36,620 bases of DNA from IMG/VR virus record IMGVR_UViG_3300035698_010570, positions 1 to 36,620 of that record; one strand, 5' to 3'. Below are positions 1 through 7,717 of the stretch, one piece after another. Made by a program: the position numbers and the translations under genes. Under the pieces are notes generated by a model. That model made no database searches. It saw nothing but the letters and a program-made list of their open reading frames with translations, and was not told the DNA's origin. The stretch comes from a virus. Numbering within the stretch: position 1 is the stretch's first letter; every line of letters begins with the position of its first letter.

Positions 1-444
1 GAAGTGTTTACTGTTGGTGATGAAGTAATTTTTAATAATAGTGTATCTTTTACTATTAAAACTTTTCATATTTCTGAAGGAAATAGAATAGCTTGTGGAG
101 ATATGGAAATAAATTATATTAAACATATTAAAAAACCTTTATTTACAACAGAAGATGGTGTTGATGTCTTTGAAGGTGATGAATTTTATAATACATGGGA
201 TTTACTTGTGCCTAATAAAGAAATAGCTGAAAGTAGAAAAAAAGATTTTTACAGAGAAAAACCTGTAAATAAGTATTGCATTTATTTTTCAAATAAAGAA
301 AAAGCTGATGAATTTATATTATTAAATAAAAAATGTTTATCTATTAATGATGTTAGTAATTTTTACACAAGTGCTTCTAATAATTTATCTAAAAATAGTA
401 AAGGTTTAATAGAGTTAGTAAAAGATAGATTAACAAAATATTAA
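1..444 (+). CDS. Phage protein with TEDGVD module, 5'-truncated by window edge
   Basis: The frame is open from base 1, so the gene begins upstream. A GTG at position 4 is unlikely to be the start: the related protein at 30810-31784 has the same stretch (GEIFTVGDD there, EVFTVGDE here) in its interior. The two also share HIKK-LF-TEDGVD and a C-terminal region with KA(D/E)E(F/Y)-LL-NK followed by a basic tail (DRLTKY here, KEKIYNDKN there). The 147 visible residues show no signal peptide or membrane segment. The family recurs in Bacteroidota phages, as I recall it, without known function. It ends in TAA seven bases before the tmRNA. Confidence 0.8.
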   Translation, partial: EVFTVGDEVIFNNSVSFTIKTFHISEGNRIACGDMEINYIKHIKKPLFTTEDGVDVFEGDEFYNTWDLLVPNKEIAESRKKDFYREKPVNKYCIYFSNKEKADEFILLNKKCLSINDVSNFYTSASNNLSKNSKGLIELVKDRLTKY

Positions 445-451
445 CATTAAC

Positions 452-895
452 GGGGCTGACTGGTTTTGACCGCAGTGTAAATATTAATAAACAGTAGTGA
501 GTGATCACTTTAAATATCGTAGGTGAAATTTCTAAACGGAAATACAATGAGTACGCAGGAAACTGCACAGGAAGTAGCTAACATGAGTGTTGTTCACAAC
601 ATTCTTAACGGATCTGACGATCTAGTTGCACCAGTTGCAACAGTTAAGTTAGCAATGGCAGCATAATGCCAATGGTGAAAAAAGCATCGTAGTAACCATT
701 ATGTAGTAACTTATCACAGGATGCTTGATATTCTGGTATGTCCAGATAGACCCGAAGTACATTAGTATAGTGAAGCTGTATGATAAGTTAATTTAGTATG
801 AGTAACTAGTGTAGAAGAAAACTATAAATTGAAAAACTGTATAATTTATTAATAATCAAATTGTTGGGACAGGGGTTCGACTCCCCTCAGCTCCA
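452..895 (+). ncRNA. ssrA: Transfer-messenger RNA (tmRNA) with a 42-codon tag
   Basis: tmRNA frees stalled ribosomes and adds a degradation tag. The tRNA-like ends are clear: GGGGCTG (452-458) pairs over 7 bp with CAGCTCC (888-894), including the G3-U70 wobble that marks alanine charging. The T arm is AGGGG-TTCGACT-CCCCT (871-887). CCA is not encoded. The 5' end and the CAGGATGCTT region (717 on) resemble Bacteroidota tmRNAs. The context CTAAAC-GGA at 532-540 matches where Bacteroidota tmRNAs resume translation, so the tag frame is read from GGA at 538 to TAA at 664-666. It starts Gly-Asn-Thr-Met and ends Val-Lys-Leu-Ala-Met-Ala-Ala. A 9-bp helix, 708-716 with 781-789, is consistent with the usual pseudoknot region. 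Bacteroidota tags are about nine residues, so 42 is very long. The resume codon is inferred; the terminal AMAA and stop are seen. Confidence 0.93.
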
Positions 896-1073
896 CAGAC
901 TTCGCCGTCTAAAAAGCTGCGCCAGCAGGATATCTGGCAAATATAACATCATCCAAAGTTTTTAACACTTTTATAGATTTGGGAAAGGTTATGTATCAAA
1001 AGTGTAGTACATTGCAATTGATAAGGCTTGCATATATTATGTGAGCTTTTATCTAAATAAAAAATAAAATAAA
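896..1073 (+). other. Structured non-coding stretch between tmRNA and tRNA
   Basis: No convincing gene. Several hairpins are visible: AGAC/GTCT around TTCGCC (897-910), GCCAG/CTGGC (921-938), ACACTTTT/AAAAGTGT (965-972 with 998-1005), and a long one, 1020-1033 with 1039-1053, of 14 pairs (some G-U, one bulge) closing a 5-base loop. None is followed by a T run, so none looks like an intrinsic terminator. No T-arm consensus was found on either strand. It may hold processing signals for the flanking RNAs, decayed tRNA genes, or an unrecognised RNA. Confidence 0.4.
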
Positions 1074-1225
1074 TATTCATTAGCTCAGTCAGGTAGAGTA
1101 CTTGTATCAAATAACGCTACCAATGATTACTATAAGGAACTTTTTTATTTAAAGTTGCTAGATTTAATTTATTATAGATAATAGTGAATCACAAGAAGAC
1201 ACTGGTTCAAATCCAGTATGAATAT
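1074..1225 (+). tRNA. tRNA interrupted in its anticodon loop by about 78 nt
   Basis: Both tRNA halves are intact. Acceptor TATTCAT (1074-1080) pairs fully with ATGAATA (1218-1224). The D arm is GCTC/GAGT (1083-1086 with 1096-1099). The anticodon stem is CTTGT (1101-1105) with ACAAG (1191-1195). The variable loop has 5 nt (1196-1200). The T arm is ACTGG-TTCAAAT-CCAGT (1201-1217), and CCA is not encoded. The anticodon loop spans 85 nt (1106-1190) instead of 7, implying a 78-nt insertion. Within it 1125-1133 pairs with 1181-1190 (one bulge), stacking against the anticodon stem, and 1138-1143 pairs with 1151-1156. Depending on the junction, the restored anticodon would be CAA (Leu codon UUG) or GAA (Phe); no junction gives UCA. 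The insertion is too short for a normal group I intron. It could be an unusual intron, a dead gene or a regulated precursor. Confidence 0.7.
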
Positions 1226-1255
1226 TTTTTAACAATTAACTTAAACAATTTAACC

Positions 1256-1453
1256 ATGAATCAATCAACAATAGCTGTAATGGCAGAAAAAAGAAGAGAA
1301 AGATTAGCTAAAGTAGCTAAAATGACTTACATAGGAACTAGACCTACTTGCAAATCAGTAAGAGTAATAGCTAGTAATGTAAGATGGAATAGAATAAATA
1401 ACAGAATGAGAGCAGAAACTATTTCAGATATTTCTTTGTTTGAAACAATTTAA
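1256..1453 (+). CDS. Small basic protein of unknown function
   Basis: 65 residues, rich in Arg and Lys (KRRERLAK, VRWNRINNRMR), so it may bind nucleic acid. The frame extends upstream to 1184, but that part lies inside the tRNA. ATG 1256 follows a leader (AATTAACTTAAACAATTTAA) that recurs before the gene at 2126, which favours this start. No family recognised. Its one Trp is TGG. Ends in TAA. Confidence 0.6.
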   Translation: MNQSTIAVMAEKRRERLAKVAKMTYIGTRPTCKSVRVIASNVRWNRINNRMRAETISDISLFETI

Positions 1454-1477
1454 ATTCTATTTTTAATAACAATATAA

Positions 1478-1554
1478 AAACTATAACATCGGGATTTCTA
1501 TCTATCTATCCCACTTCTTTAAATCAAGTTCATACTTGAAAGGTGTTATAGTTT
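1478..1554 (+). ncRNA. Three-way-junction RNA element
   Basis: A 13-bp closing stem, 1478-1490 with 1542-1554 (12 Watson-Crick pairs, one G-U), encloses two hairpins: GGGAT/ATCCC (1491-1495 with 1508-1512, 12-base loop made of CTAT repeats) and TCAAGT/ACTTGA (1524-1529 with 1534-1539, loop TCAT). It sits 28 bases before the ATG at 1583 in a 130-base intergenic gap. No T run follows, so it is not a simple terminator. It lacks the CTGATGA core of hammerhead ribozymes and I could not match it to a riboswitch class. A leader regulator or a stand-alone small RNA are both possible. Confidence 0.6.
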
Positions 1555-1582
1555 GATATTGTTAATAATTAAAATTAAAAAC

Positions 1583-1876
1583 ATGAAAAATGAAATAGAA
1601 ATATTAAATAAAATTAATATTGTTAAACCAGTATTAAATGAATTATCAGAAAATATTGATTTTATATTTTATGAAACAATTAGAATATTTACTGACAGTA
1701 CAATAGTTATGTTTTCAATTACTATTACCTATTTAAATATGGCTAATAATGCTCAAATAGTTTATGATAAATTTATTATTAATTCTTTTATTAAAAGAAA
1801 TAAAATAGATGGTATTACAATAACTAAAAGTAACGAAGAAGGTAGAAATTTTATTGAAATAATAATAAATACGTAA
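1583..1876 (+). CDS. Hypothetical protein, possible relative of the gene at 2386
   Basis: 97 residues starting MKNEIEIL. I chose ATG 1583 over an upstream TTG because the TTG lies inside the closing stem of the RNA element before it. There is no signal or membrane segment. Its layout (IVKPVLNEL followed by beta-rich segments) loosely resembles the product at 2386 (NNIKPIFNLL, then beta-rich), so they may be diverged duplicates; the identity is weak. The next gene starts one base after its stop, suggesting co-transcription. Confidence 0.65.
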   Translation: MKNEIEILNKINIVKPVLNELSENIDFIFYETIRIFTDSTIVMFSITITYLNMANNAQIVYDKFIINSFIKRNKIDGITITKSNEEGRNFIEIIINT

Positions 1877-1877
1877 T

Positions 1878-2096
1878 ATGGATTTAATAAAAGCTTGTTT
1901 AAAAACAAAATTTGATGGTCCTAAAATAGAAACTGTTAAAAAAGAAAAAAAAACAATAACAGAAAATACTAATTTAGATGATAAATGTTGTGATGCATGT
2001 ATTAATTTAACATTTCCATTTACAACGTGTGGTATAGACGGTGAAATAGTACAACCTTATAATGTATGTAATCTTTTTCAAAGCGTTTATATATAA
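1878..2096 (+). CDS. Small cysteine-rich protein, possible zinc binding
   Basis: 72 residues. The N-terminal half is basic and Lys-rich. The C-terminal half carries CCDAC, then TTCG and NVCN, a spacing compatible with a small zinc-binding fold though not a standard motif. Starts one base after the preceding stop. Ends in TAA. Function unknown. Confidence 0.6.
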   Translation: MDLIKACLKTKFDGPKIETVKKEKKTITENTNLDDKCCDACINLTFPFTTCGIDGEIVQPYNVCNLFQSVYI

Positions 2097-2125
2097 ATTT
2101 TAAAATTAACTTAAATAATTAAATT

Positions 2126-2422
2126 ATGGGATTATTAAAATCAGGAACTCAAATAGGTTCTTTAACAGTAAGATATTCATCAGGAATGGTTAATATTGGT
2201 AATAAAGGAAAACAAATAAAAGAAACTACTTGTTTTATAAAAGATATAAAAGGTAAAGTTGTTTCTCAAGCAACTGTTAAAAAATTTTCAAAAGATCAAG
2301 ATGTTACTGATGTAGCTAGAAATTATGCAACAGAAACAGCTTTAAGTTTAGTAGAAAACAAAAAAATTAAAAAAGAATTATACTCATGGTGGATACCTTT
2401 AAAAAATCAAATAAAGAATTAA
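2126..2422 (+). CDS. Hypothetical protein
   Basis: 98 residues, basic, beta-rich at the start (GTQIGSLTVRYSSG) and helical later (VARNYATETALSLVENK). Preceded by the leader AATTAACTTAAATAATTAAA, nearly the same as the one before 1256. Its last 37 bases overlap the next gene, suggesting translational coupling. No family recognised. Confidence 0.65.
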   Translation: MGLLKSGTQIGSLTVRYSSGMVNIGNKGKQIKETTCFIKDIKGKVVSQATVKKFSKDQDVTDVARNYATETALSLVENKKIKKELYSWWIPLKNQIKN

Positions 2423-2712
2423 AATTAGAAATACCTATACTTGGATTTCTAAACAACATAAAACCTATTTTTAATTTATTAATAGGTTTTGATATTGAAA
2501 TAGATTATGACAATAGTGATGATTATAGATATTTAAGTATAGAAATAAAAGCTGATAAAAATAGTGAAAATTTAATATTAGCTAATTCATTTTCTAATAT
2601 GGCAACATCTTTGTTAGATCTTAATTATACTAATGTATATACTTCTAATACAATTAATAAAAAAGATGAAATTGAAATTGTAATACATTATGACTTAGGA
2701 GTTCGTGTTTAA
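2386..2712 (+). CDS. Hypothetical acidic protein
   Basis: 108 residues. After a Lys-rich start it has a hydrophobic stretch (IPILGFLNNIKPIFNLLIGF) and an acidic middle (DYDNSDDY). ATG 2386 lies inside the preceding gene in another frame; the next in-frame ATG is far downstream, so the overlap is accepted. The stop lies in the loop of the terminator hairpin at 2700-2725. Possibly related to the product at 1583. Confidence 0.65.
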   Translation: MVDTFKKSNKELKLEIPILGFLNNIKPIFNLLIGFDIEIDYDNSDDYRYLSIEIKADKNSENLILANSFSNMATSLLDLNYTNVYTSNTINKKDEIEIVIHYDLGVRV

Positions 2713-2725
2713 TCACGAACTTTTT
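2700..2725 (+). terminator. Intrinsic terminator before the polymerase gene
   Basis: Perfect 8-bp stem AGTTCGTG (2700-2707) with CACGAACT (2714-2721), 6-base loop holding the upstream stop codon, then more T residues to 2725. Ends the small-gene unit; the polymerase ATG follows at 2751. Confidence 0.8.
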
Positions 2726-2750
2726 GTTAGACTTTATAAAAATAAAAAAT

Positions 2751-4679
2751 ATGAAAAAACAATGAAGTAACAAAACTTACATATACGATTTAGAAACATA
2801 TAAAGATTTATTTCTTGCTGTGTTTAAGAATATAGAAACTAATGAGTTTTGAAGATTTGAAATTAACAAATACAAAACAGACATAGTAAAACTTTACGAG
2901 TTTCTTAATCAAAGAAACATGACTTTAATAGGTTATAATAATGTTAATTTTGACTACCCAGTCTTACATAACACTATACTTAAAGTTAAAAGAAAATGAA
3001 CATCTGAAGAGATATACAATGAAGCACAAAATGTAATACAAGCTGATTATTCTGCAATATGGGATAATCAAGTTAAGATATCTCAAGTAGATCTTTTTAG
3101 GATTAAACATTACGATAACAAAGCACGTAGAACGTCTCTTAAATGGCTTGAATATGCCATGAGAATGGATAATATACGTGATCTTCCTTATCCACCAGAC
3201 AGTGATCTTACAAAAGACATGATGTCTGAAATAATATCTTATTGTGACCATGATGTAAATGCTACACATTTATTTTATAACAAATGTCAAAAAGAAATTG
3301 AGCTAAGGCTTCAGTTATCTGAGGAATATGGTTTAAATTTAATAAATGCTAATGACCCTAAAATTGGTAGTGAAATATTCTTAGATTTATTATCTAAAGA
3401 AATGAATATTAAAAAGAAAGAATTATCAGAGAAAAGAACTTATAGAAAATCAGTTATATTTAATGATATAATACTTGACTATATTAAGTTTGATTCAAAA
3501 GAAATGCAAAAAGTTCTTTTTAATTTTAAATCATATGTATCAAAAGATACTAAAGGTGAATTTAAATTTAGTGGTAAGATAGGTAACATTATTAATGATT
3601 TTGGTCAAGGTGGTATACATGGTTGTACTAAACCTGGAGTGTATGTAAGTGATAAAACTCATGTAATCATAGACATTGACGTAGCAAGTTACTATCCTAA
3701 CTTAGCTATTAACAATGAATTTAGACCAAAACACTTAGGAGAAGCTTTTAGTAAAATTTATAAAAGTATATATGAATTAAGAAAGACATTTCCTAAATCA
3801 GATCCACGTAATGCAGCTTGTAAATTAATGCTCAATGGTTCATTTGGTAAAATGAATGATATGTATAGTTTTTTGTATGATCCCAAATGTCTGTTAAGTA
3901 TTACTCTTAATGGTCAATTACTTTTAGCTATGCTTATGGAGAAAATATTTAAACATGTTAATGATATTACATTTTTGCAATCAAACACTGACGGTTTTAC
4001 TTTTATTATAAAGAGAACTGATGTAGATTACATGAAAAAGATAGTTACATCCTGGGAAAATAAAACTAATCTTGTAATGGAATATGCTGTTTATGACAAA
4101 ATGATAATACGAGATGTTAATAATTACATGAGTATTACTGATACAGGTTATACTAAATACAAAGGTGCTTTTGAAATGGATAGGGATTATAACAAAAATC
4201 ATAGTAAAAGAATTGTAGCTATTGCTTTAGCTAATTATTTTGCAAACAATGTTAGTCCTGAAGATACTATTTATAATCATTTGTCAAATCATTCAACATC
4301 AGAGAATTATACTTTTTGTGAAAACTACGGTATTCACGATTTTTGCTTAGGTGTAAAGATGACAGGTGATAATAAACTCGTTGAAAGGATTGTAAAAGAC
4401 TATGAGCCAGAAGATCATGAATTAGGTAAGGTAACTAGATATTTCGTTTCTAACGATGGTGAAATGCTTGTTAAAAAGTTACCACCATTGCCTGATAAAA
4501 TACCTACATTACAAATAAACATATTTGGTGAGATAGATATGGGTGATAGAGAATCAAGTATTGAAGCTGGTTATAAAACAACAGTTTTTAATCAGTATTA
4601 CAACAATGATAATTATAATATAGATTATAACTATTATTTAAGAGAAGTTAATAAAATTATTAACGTAATTAAAAATTAA
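2751..4679 (+). CDS. Family B DNA polymerase with proofreading exonuclease; three in-frame TGA
   Basis: Replicative polymerase, 642 residues when TGA is read as Trp (codons 5, 34 and 83: bases 2763, 2850, 2997). With TGA as stop, the exonuclease domain would be lost. Exonuclease motifs: YDLETY (D13, E15), NNVNFDYP (D68) and YCDHD (Y164, D168). Polymerase motifs: DIDVASYYPN (D310), KLMLNGSFGK (358-367) and SNTDGF (412-416). In the last, the usual first Asp is Asn, a variant I recall from phage enzymes. Short for the family, with no obvious terminal-protein region. Trp is also coded by TGG three times. ATG 2751 is the first start after the terminator. Confidence 0.93.
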
Positions 4680-4694
4680 AAATAATAAAAAAAA

Positions 4695-5192
4695 ATGATT
4701 AAATCAGTAAATATAAATAAACAAAACATAAAATTTTCAAATAATAAAGGTCAATTTTTGACTTTAAATAAATCTACAGATAATTGTAAATTTGGAACAT
4801 TAGAAAATTTAAATTGTGCAAGTAGAGATTTAAAAAACCTTGTTGATACTGTATTAAAAACAGAAAAATCAATGAGAGTTTTAATGGCTCATGTTAATCA
4901 AAAATCATTAGTAGAAAAACTTAAAAAAGATTTTGAAATAATATCTGTTTTAGAATTACCTATTGGATATAATATTGGTAAACAATATCATGTTCACATT
5001 AGAAACACTTATGATGAAACTTATAAACAAAGATTTATAAGAGAAGGTGCTAAATCTTCTCTTAACTCTATGCTAGACGTTAATACTAAAATTTTAATGG
5101 AAACTTTTAAAGCAGGTAAAGCTGACAAAACTTACCACACAACAAACGGATTTAAAAAATTCATAAAAAAAAACAATTATGGAACTATGTAA
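4695..5192 (+). CDS. Paralogous phage protein of the 'NC' family
   Basis: 165 residues. The segment KSTDNCKFGTLENLN, a hydrophobic strand ending in HVNQ and a later Leu/Val-rich strand match the order seen in the products at 30225 (KSPTKNCQWGSIFN, LVDIN) and 32045 (NPFDNCQNVSISN, VVDIN). The three therefore appear to be diverged copies of one family of unknown function. This copy has no membrane segment and a Lys-rich tail. It overlaps the next gene by 14 bases. No TGA codon. Confidence 0.75.
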   Translation: MIKSVNINKQNIKFSNNKGQFLTLNKSTDNCKFGTLENLNCASRDLKNLVDTVLKTEKSMRVLMAHVNQKSLVEKLKKDFEIISVLELPIGYNIGKQYHVHIRNTYDETYKQRFIREGAKSSLNSMLDVNTKILMETFKAGKADKTYHTTNGFKKFIKKNNYGTM

Positions 5193-5331
5193 TATATGCT
5201 TAGGAGAAAAACAATATATGAAAGAAAAAGCTAACAAAGGTGGTTTTGTACATATTAATTGTAATATTTGTGATGATGAAGGTTTAATAGATAACAATTT
5301 GTTTATAGACAAAACAGATATGGATTATTAA
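5179..5331 (+). CDS. Small double-CxxC zinc-ribbon protein
   Basis: 50 residues: CNIC near the start and a second CNIC about 24 residues later, followed by an acidic tail. The paired CxxC knuckles predict one zinc ion, as in DnaJ-type or ribbon folds. It starts inside the end of the preceding gene in another frame. Role unknown. Confidence 0.65.
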   Translation: MELCNICLGEKQYMKEKANKGGFVHINCNICDDEGLIDNNLFIDKTDMDY

Positions 5332-5360
5332 ATCTAAACAAAATTAATGAAAATATTAAA

Positions 5361-5948
5361 ATGAAATTATGAGATATAGAAAATTTATCATTTAATTTTA
5401 AAGACATTAAGTTACTTGATATAAATATTAATCAATTAATGTGTATTATAAAAATATATTTAAGCTCAAATAAAATTTATTTTGATTATGACATGAACAA
5501 AGCTTACATTAATGACCTTATTGAAAAACAGTATTTAATATCTGATTCAAAAGGATTGTATCTTAGAGATAAAGGTAAGAAAGTTATTAAAGTATTTGTC
5601 AAAATAAAAGAAGATAGTAGAAAAGAAGAAGAATTAGATAATCAATTAAAAACATATAGATCTTTATTTAAAGATATAAAAGTTGGTTCAATGGGTTCAG
5701 GTCTTTCTACTAGAAAAAAATTACAAAGGTTTATGGATTCAAATCCAGACGTAACTTTTGATGAATTAATAAATGCAACTGAAATGTATATTGAAAATTT
5801 CAATGGTAATTTTAAATTCATACAAAGAGCAGATTATTTTATATACAAACAGAATTACAAAGGAGAAGAAACTTCTAATTTGGAAATATGGGTAGAGCAA
5901 TCTAAAAAAGAACCAGAAAATTCAGATTGGACAACAGAATTAAAATAA
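5361..5948 (+). CDS. Hypothetical phage protein; TGA at codon 4
   Basis: 195 residues starting MKLWDIEN, where W is TGA (5370). Reading TGA as stop would force a start at codon 27 and lose an N-terminal region that looks like a winged-helix or restart domain (DLIEKQYLISDSKGLYLRDKG). The C-terminal part (STRKKLQRFM, TFDELINATEMYI, ADYFIYKQ) resembles a conserved domain in phage proteins of unknown function, possibly replication-linked. Two further Trp are TGG. Position between polymerase and helicase fits a replication accessory role, but that is inference. Confidence 0.75.
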
Positions 5949-5958
5949 TTACAAAAAA

Positions 5959-6132
5959 ATGAGTACAAAATGGAAAGTTTCAATTAACGGAGAATTAAAT
6001 ACAATTGGTTCAGAAGAAATTAATGAAAAAGATCAATTTATTGATATTAGAAAAAAAGTTCATAAAAAAATGAACATTAATAAAAAAACATTGGTAAGAC
6101 CAGAAATATACATTATTAATAAAATAAAATAG
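5959..6132 (+). CDS. Small hypothetical protein
   Basis: 57 residues, starting MSTKWKVSING, basic, beta-rich start then helical. One of the five genes ending in TAG, which shows that TAG remains a stop. Six bases separate it from the next ATG. No family recognised. Confidence 0.6.
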   Translation: MSTKWKVSINGELNTIGSEEINEKDQFIDIRKKVHKKMNINKKTLVRPEIYIINKIK

Positions 6133-6138
6133 CATAAA

Positions 6139-6981
6139 ATGCAAACTAAAAAACAAATTAAAGAATTACCAGAACAAATTAATTGTCGAACTTTTAAACA
6201 TAGTATTACTTATCCTGTTATTATAACAGAAAAAGACAAATTAAGAAATTCTGTTTGCTGGGATGGTTTATTTTTTAGATCACAAGATAAAAATTTAAAT
6301 TCTTATTCATGTTACATTAAATTAATAAATGGACAAGTTAATTATAATTTAGAAGATTTTGTAATATTAAAAAATTTACTTGATCGTTTAAAAGATATAT
6401 GTTCTTATTCTAAAACAGTAGATGAAGATGGTTTTATTGAAATTACAACTAAAACTATAGCTCAAAGAATATTAGTTTTAAGAACAATAAGATGTTTATA
6501 TGGAGCTACTGGTAGAAAATTTATTCAAGATGCTATGGATTATAGTAGTTCAAAAAGAAAAAATTTCATATATTGTTTGTTTTTTATAAGCAGGTATAAT
6601 TCAATATTAAATATGTGTAGACCTGAATTGTTAATTAATGGTAAAGTTCATTCTAGATCTTTTTTTCCTGATTCAAGAGGGTATGAAACGTATTATAATA
6701 TTAAATCAAAAGTTCTTAAGTTATCAAGAATTTGGTTTTACAGAGGTAATACTAAAAAAGAAATTTTAAAAATTTTATCTGTTAATACAAATATATATCA
6801 TGTAGATACTAAAAATAGTATTTCTCATTTTTCATTATTAGAATATGAAGTAGCACAAAAAAATAATTCAATTTTTTTTGCTCTTAATAAAGAATTTTGG
6901 GAAATTAAAAAGTATGATATTGCAGCTTTTGAAAAAATATATCAAAAAGATAGAAAAGAATCAATAAAACTTAAAAATTAA
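6139..6981 (+). CDS. Hypothetical protein
   Basis: 280 residues, no signal peptide, no clear membrane helix. N-terminal beta-rich region (residues 20-75), then a helical basic middle (AQRILVLRTIRCLYGATGRKF). All Trp are TGG. It lies 6 bases after the preceding stop and 4 bases before the next start, so it belongs to the same transcript. I recognise no domain. Confidence 0.7.
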   Translation: MQTKKQIKELPEQINCRTFKHSITYPVIITEKDKLRNSVCWDGLFFRSQDKNLNSYSCYIKLINGQVNYNLEDFVILKNLLDRLKDICSYSKTVDEDGFIEITTKTIAQRILVLRTIRCLYGATGRKFIQDAMDYSSSKRKNFIYCLFFISRYNSILNMCRPELLINGKVHSRSFFPDSRGYETYYNIKSKVLKLSRIWFYRGNTKKEILKILSVNTNIYHVDTKNSISHFSLLEYEVAQKNNSIFFALNKEFWEIKKYDIAAFEKIYQKDRKESIKLKN

Positions 6982-6985
6982 AAAA

Positions 6986-7687
6986 ATGTCAAAATTAGTA
7001 AAATGCGTAAGAGAAAACAATTATAATCTTACATTAAACAAAGAATACGAAGCAACAGTTGATGTTAATAACGGAAACCGTTATAATTTAATAAATGATC
7101 GTAATATTGTAGGTAGATATGGTACAAACATATTTGAAGATGTAATAGAAGAAGTGATTCCAGTAGCACCGCCTGCACCTGTTAAAAATACAATTGAACA
7201 TATTTTACATAATATTAATAATGTTAATGGTTCTTTTGTTGTTGAAATTTTTCAAGGTCAAACTGCTAATATTCATAAAGGTATATTTAATACACATGCT
7301 TGTGATATAAGTTGCGGTTTAACTTCATTTAGTGGAATTACAAATATATATAGAGGAATTTCTGACAATGTTGGTGTTTTAGAGTTAACTCAAGCTGAAA
7401 AAATTGCTTTAACTAATAGATTATATTTATTAATGTTAACTGAATTTTTAGACACTATTACTGTAGGTGGTGCAATAGCATCTACAAATACTAATTGTCA
7501 AGGTTTTGAAAATATGGATGAAATTATATCAACTTTTAATGTTAGCTCTTCTAGAATGGATAATCCTAATAGTGGTAATGAAATCATTGTTTATGTTTTT
7601 AATTTAGAACAAGATTTAGATGAAGAAGATGAAGAAGATTTTGATATGGTTGAAGAAAATGATGATTTTGAAGATGTACTTGAATAA
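6986..7687 (+). CDS. Phage protein with SH3-like N-terminus and acidic tail
   Basis: 233 residues. The start (VKCVRENNYNLTLNKEYEA and a GRYGTNIFED turn) resembles a small beta-barrel domain found in phage proteins. A Pro/Ala linker (VAPPAPVKN) follows, then a mixed alpha/beta domain, and the last 25 residues are very acidic (DEEDEEDFD). Acidic tails occur in ssDNA-binding and DNA-mimic proteins, but nothing more supports such a role here. No TGA. Confidence 0.7.
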   Translation: MSKLVKCVRENNYNLTLNKEYEATVDVNNGNRYNLINDRNIVGRYGTNIFEDVIEEVIPVAPPAPVKNTIEHILHNINNVNGSFVVEIFQGQTANIHKGIFNTHACDISCGLTSFSGITNIYRGISDNVGVLELTQAEKIALTNRLYLLMLTEFLDTITVGGAIASTNTNCQGFENMDEIISTFNVSSSRMDNPNSGNEIIVYVFNLEQDLDEEDEEDFDMVEENDDFEDVLE

Positions 7688-7717
7688 TTTTAAAAACTTA
7701 ATTAACAATTAATTTAA

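Noticed and set aside
1106-1190. Group I or II intron in the tRNA
   Set aside because: The insertion is only about 78 nt and lacks any recognisable conserved core.
1184-1255. N-terminal extension of the small basic protein
   Set aside because: The segment overlaps the 3' half of the tRNA; ATG 1256 follows a recurring leader.
1478-1554. Hammerhead ribozyme or purine riboswitch
   Set aside because: The CTGATGA core is missing and the junction sequences do not fit the purine-riboswitch pattern.
2964-3269. Minus-strand and other-frame open frames inside the large + strand genes
   Set aside because: They overlap genes with clear motifs, have low-complexity composition, and lack any family signature.
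3159-4679. Polymerase starting at the internal ATG 3159 with TGA as stop
   Set aside because: This would remove exonuclease motifs I and II, which are clearly present upstream in the same frame once TGA is read through.
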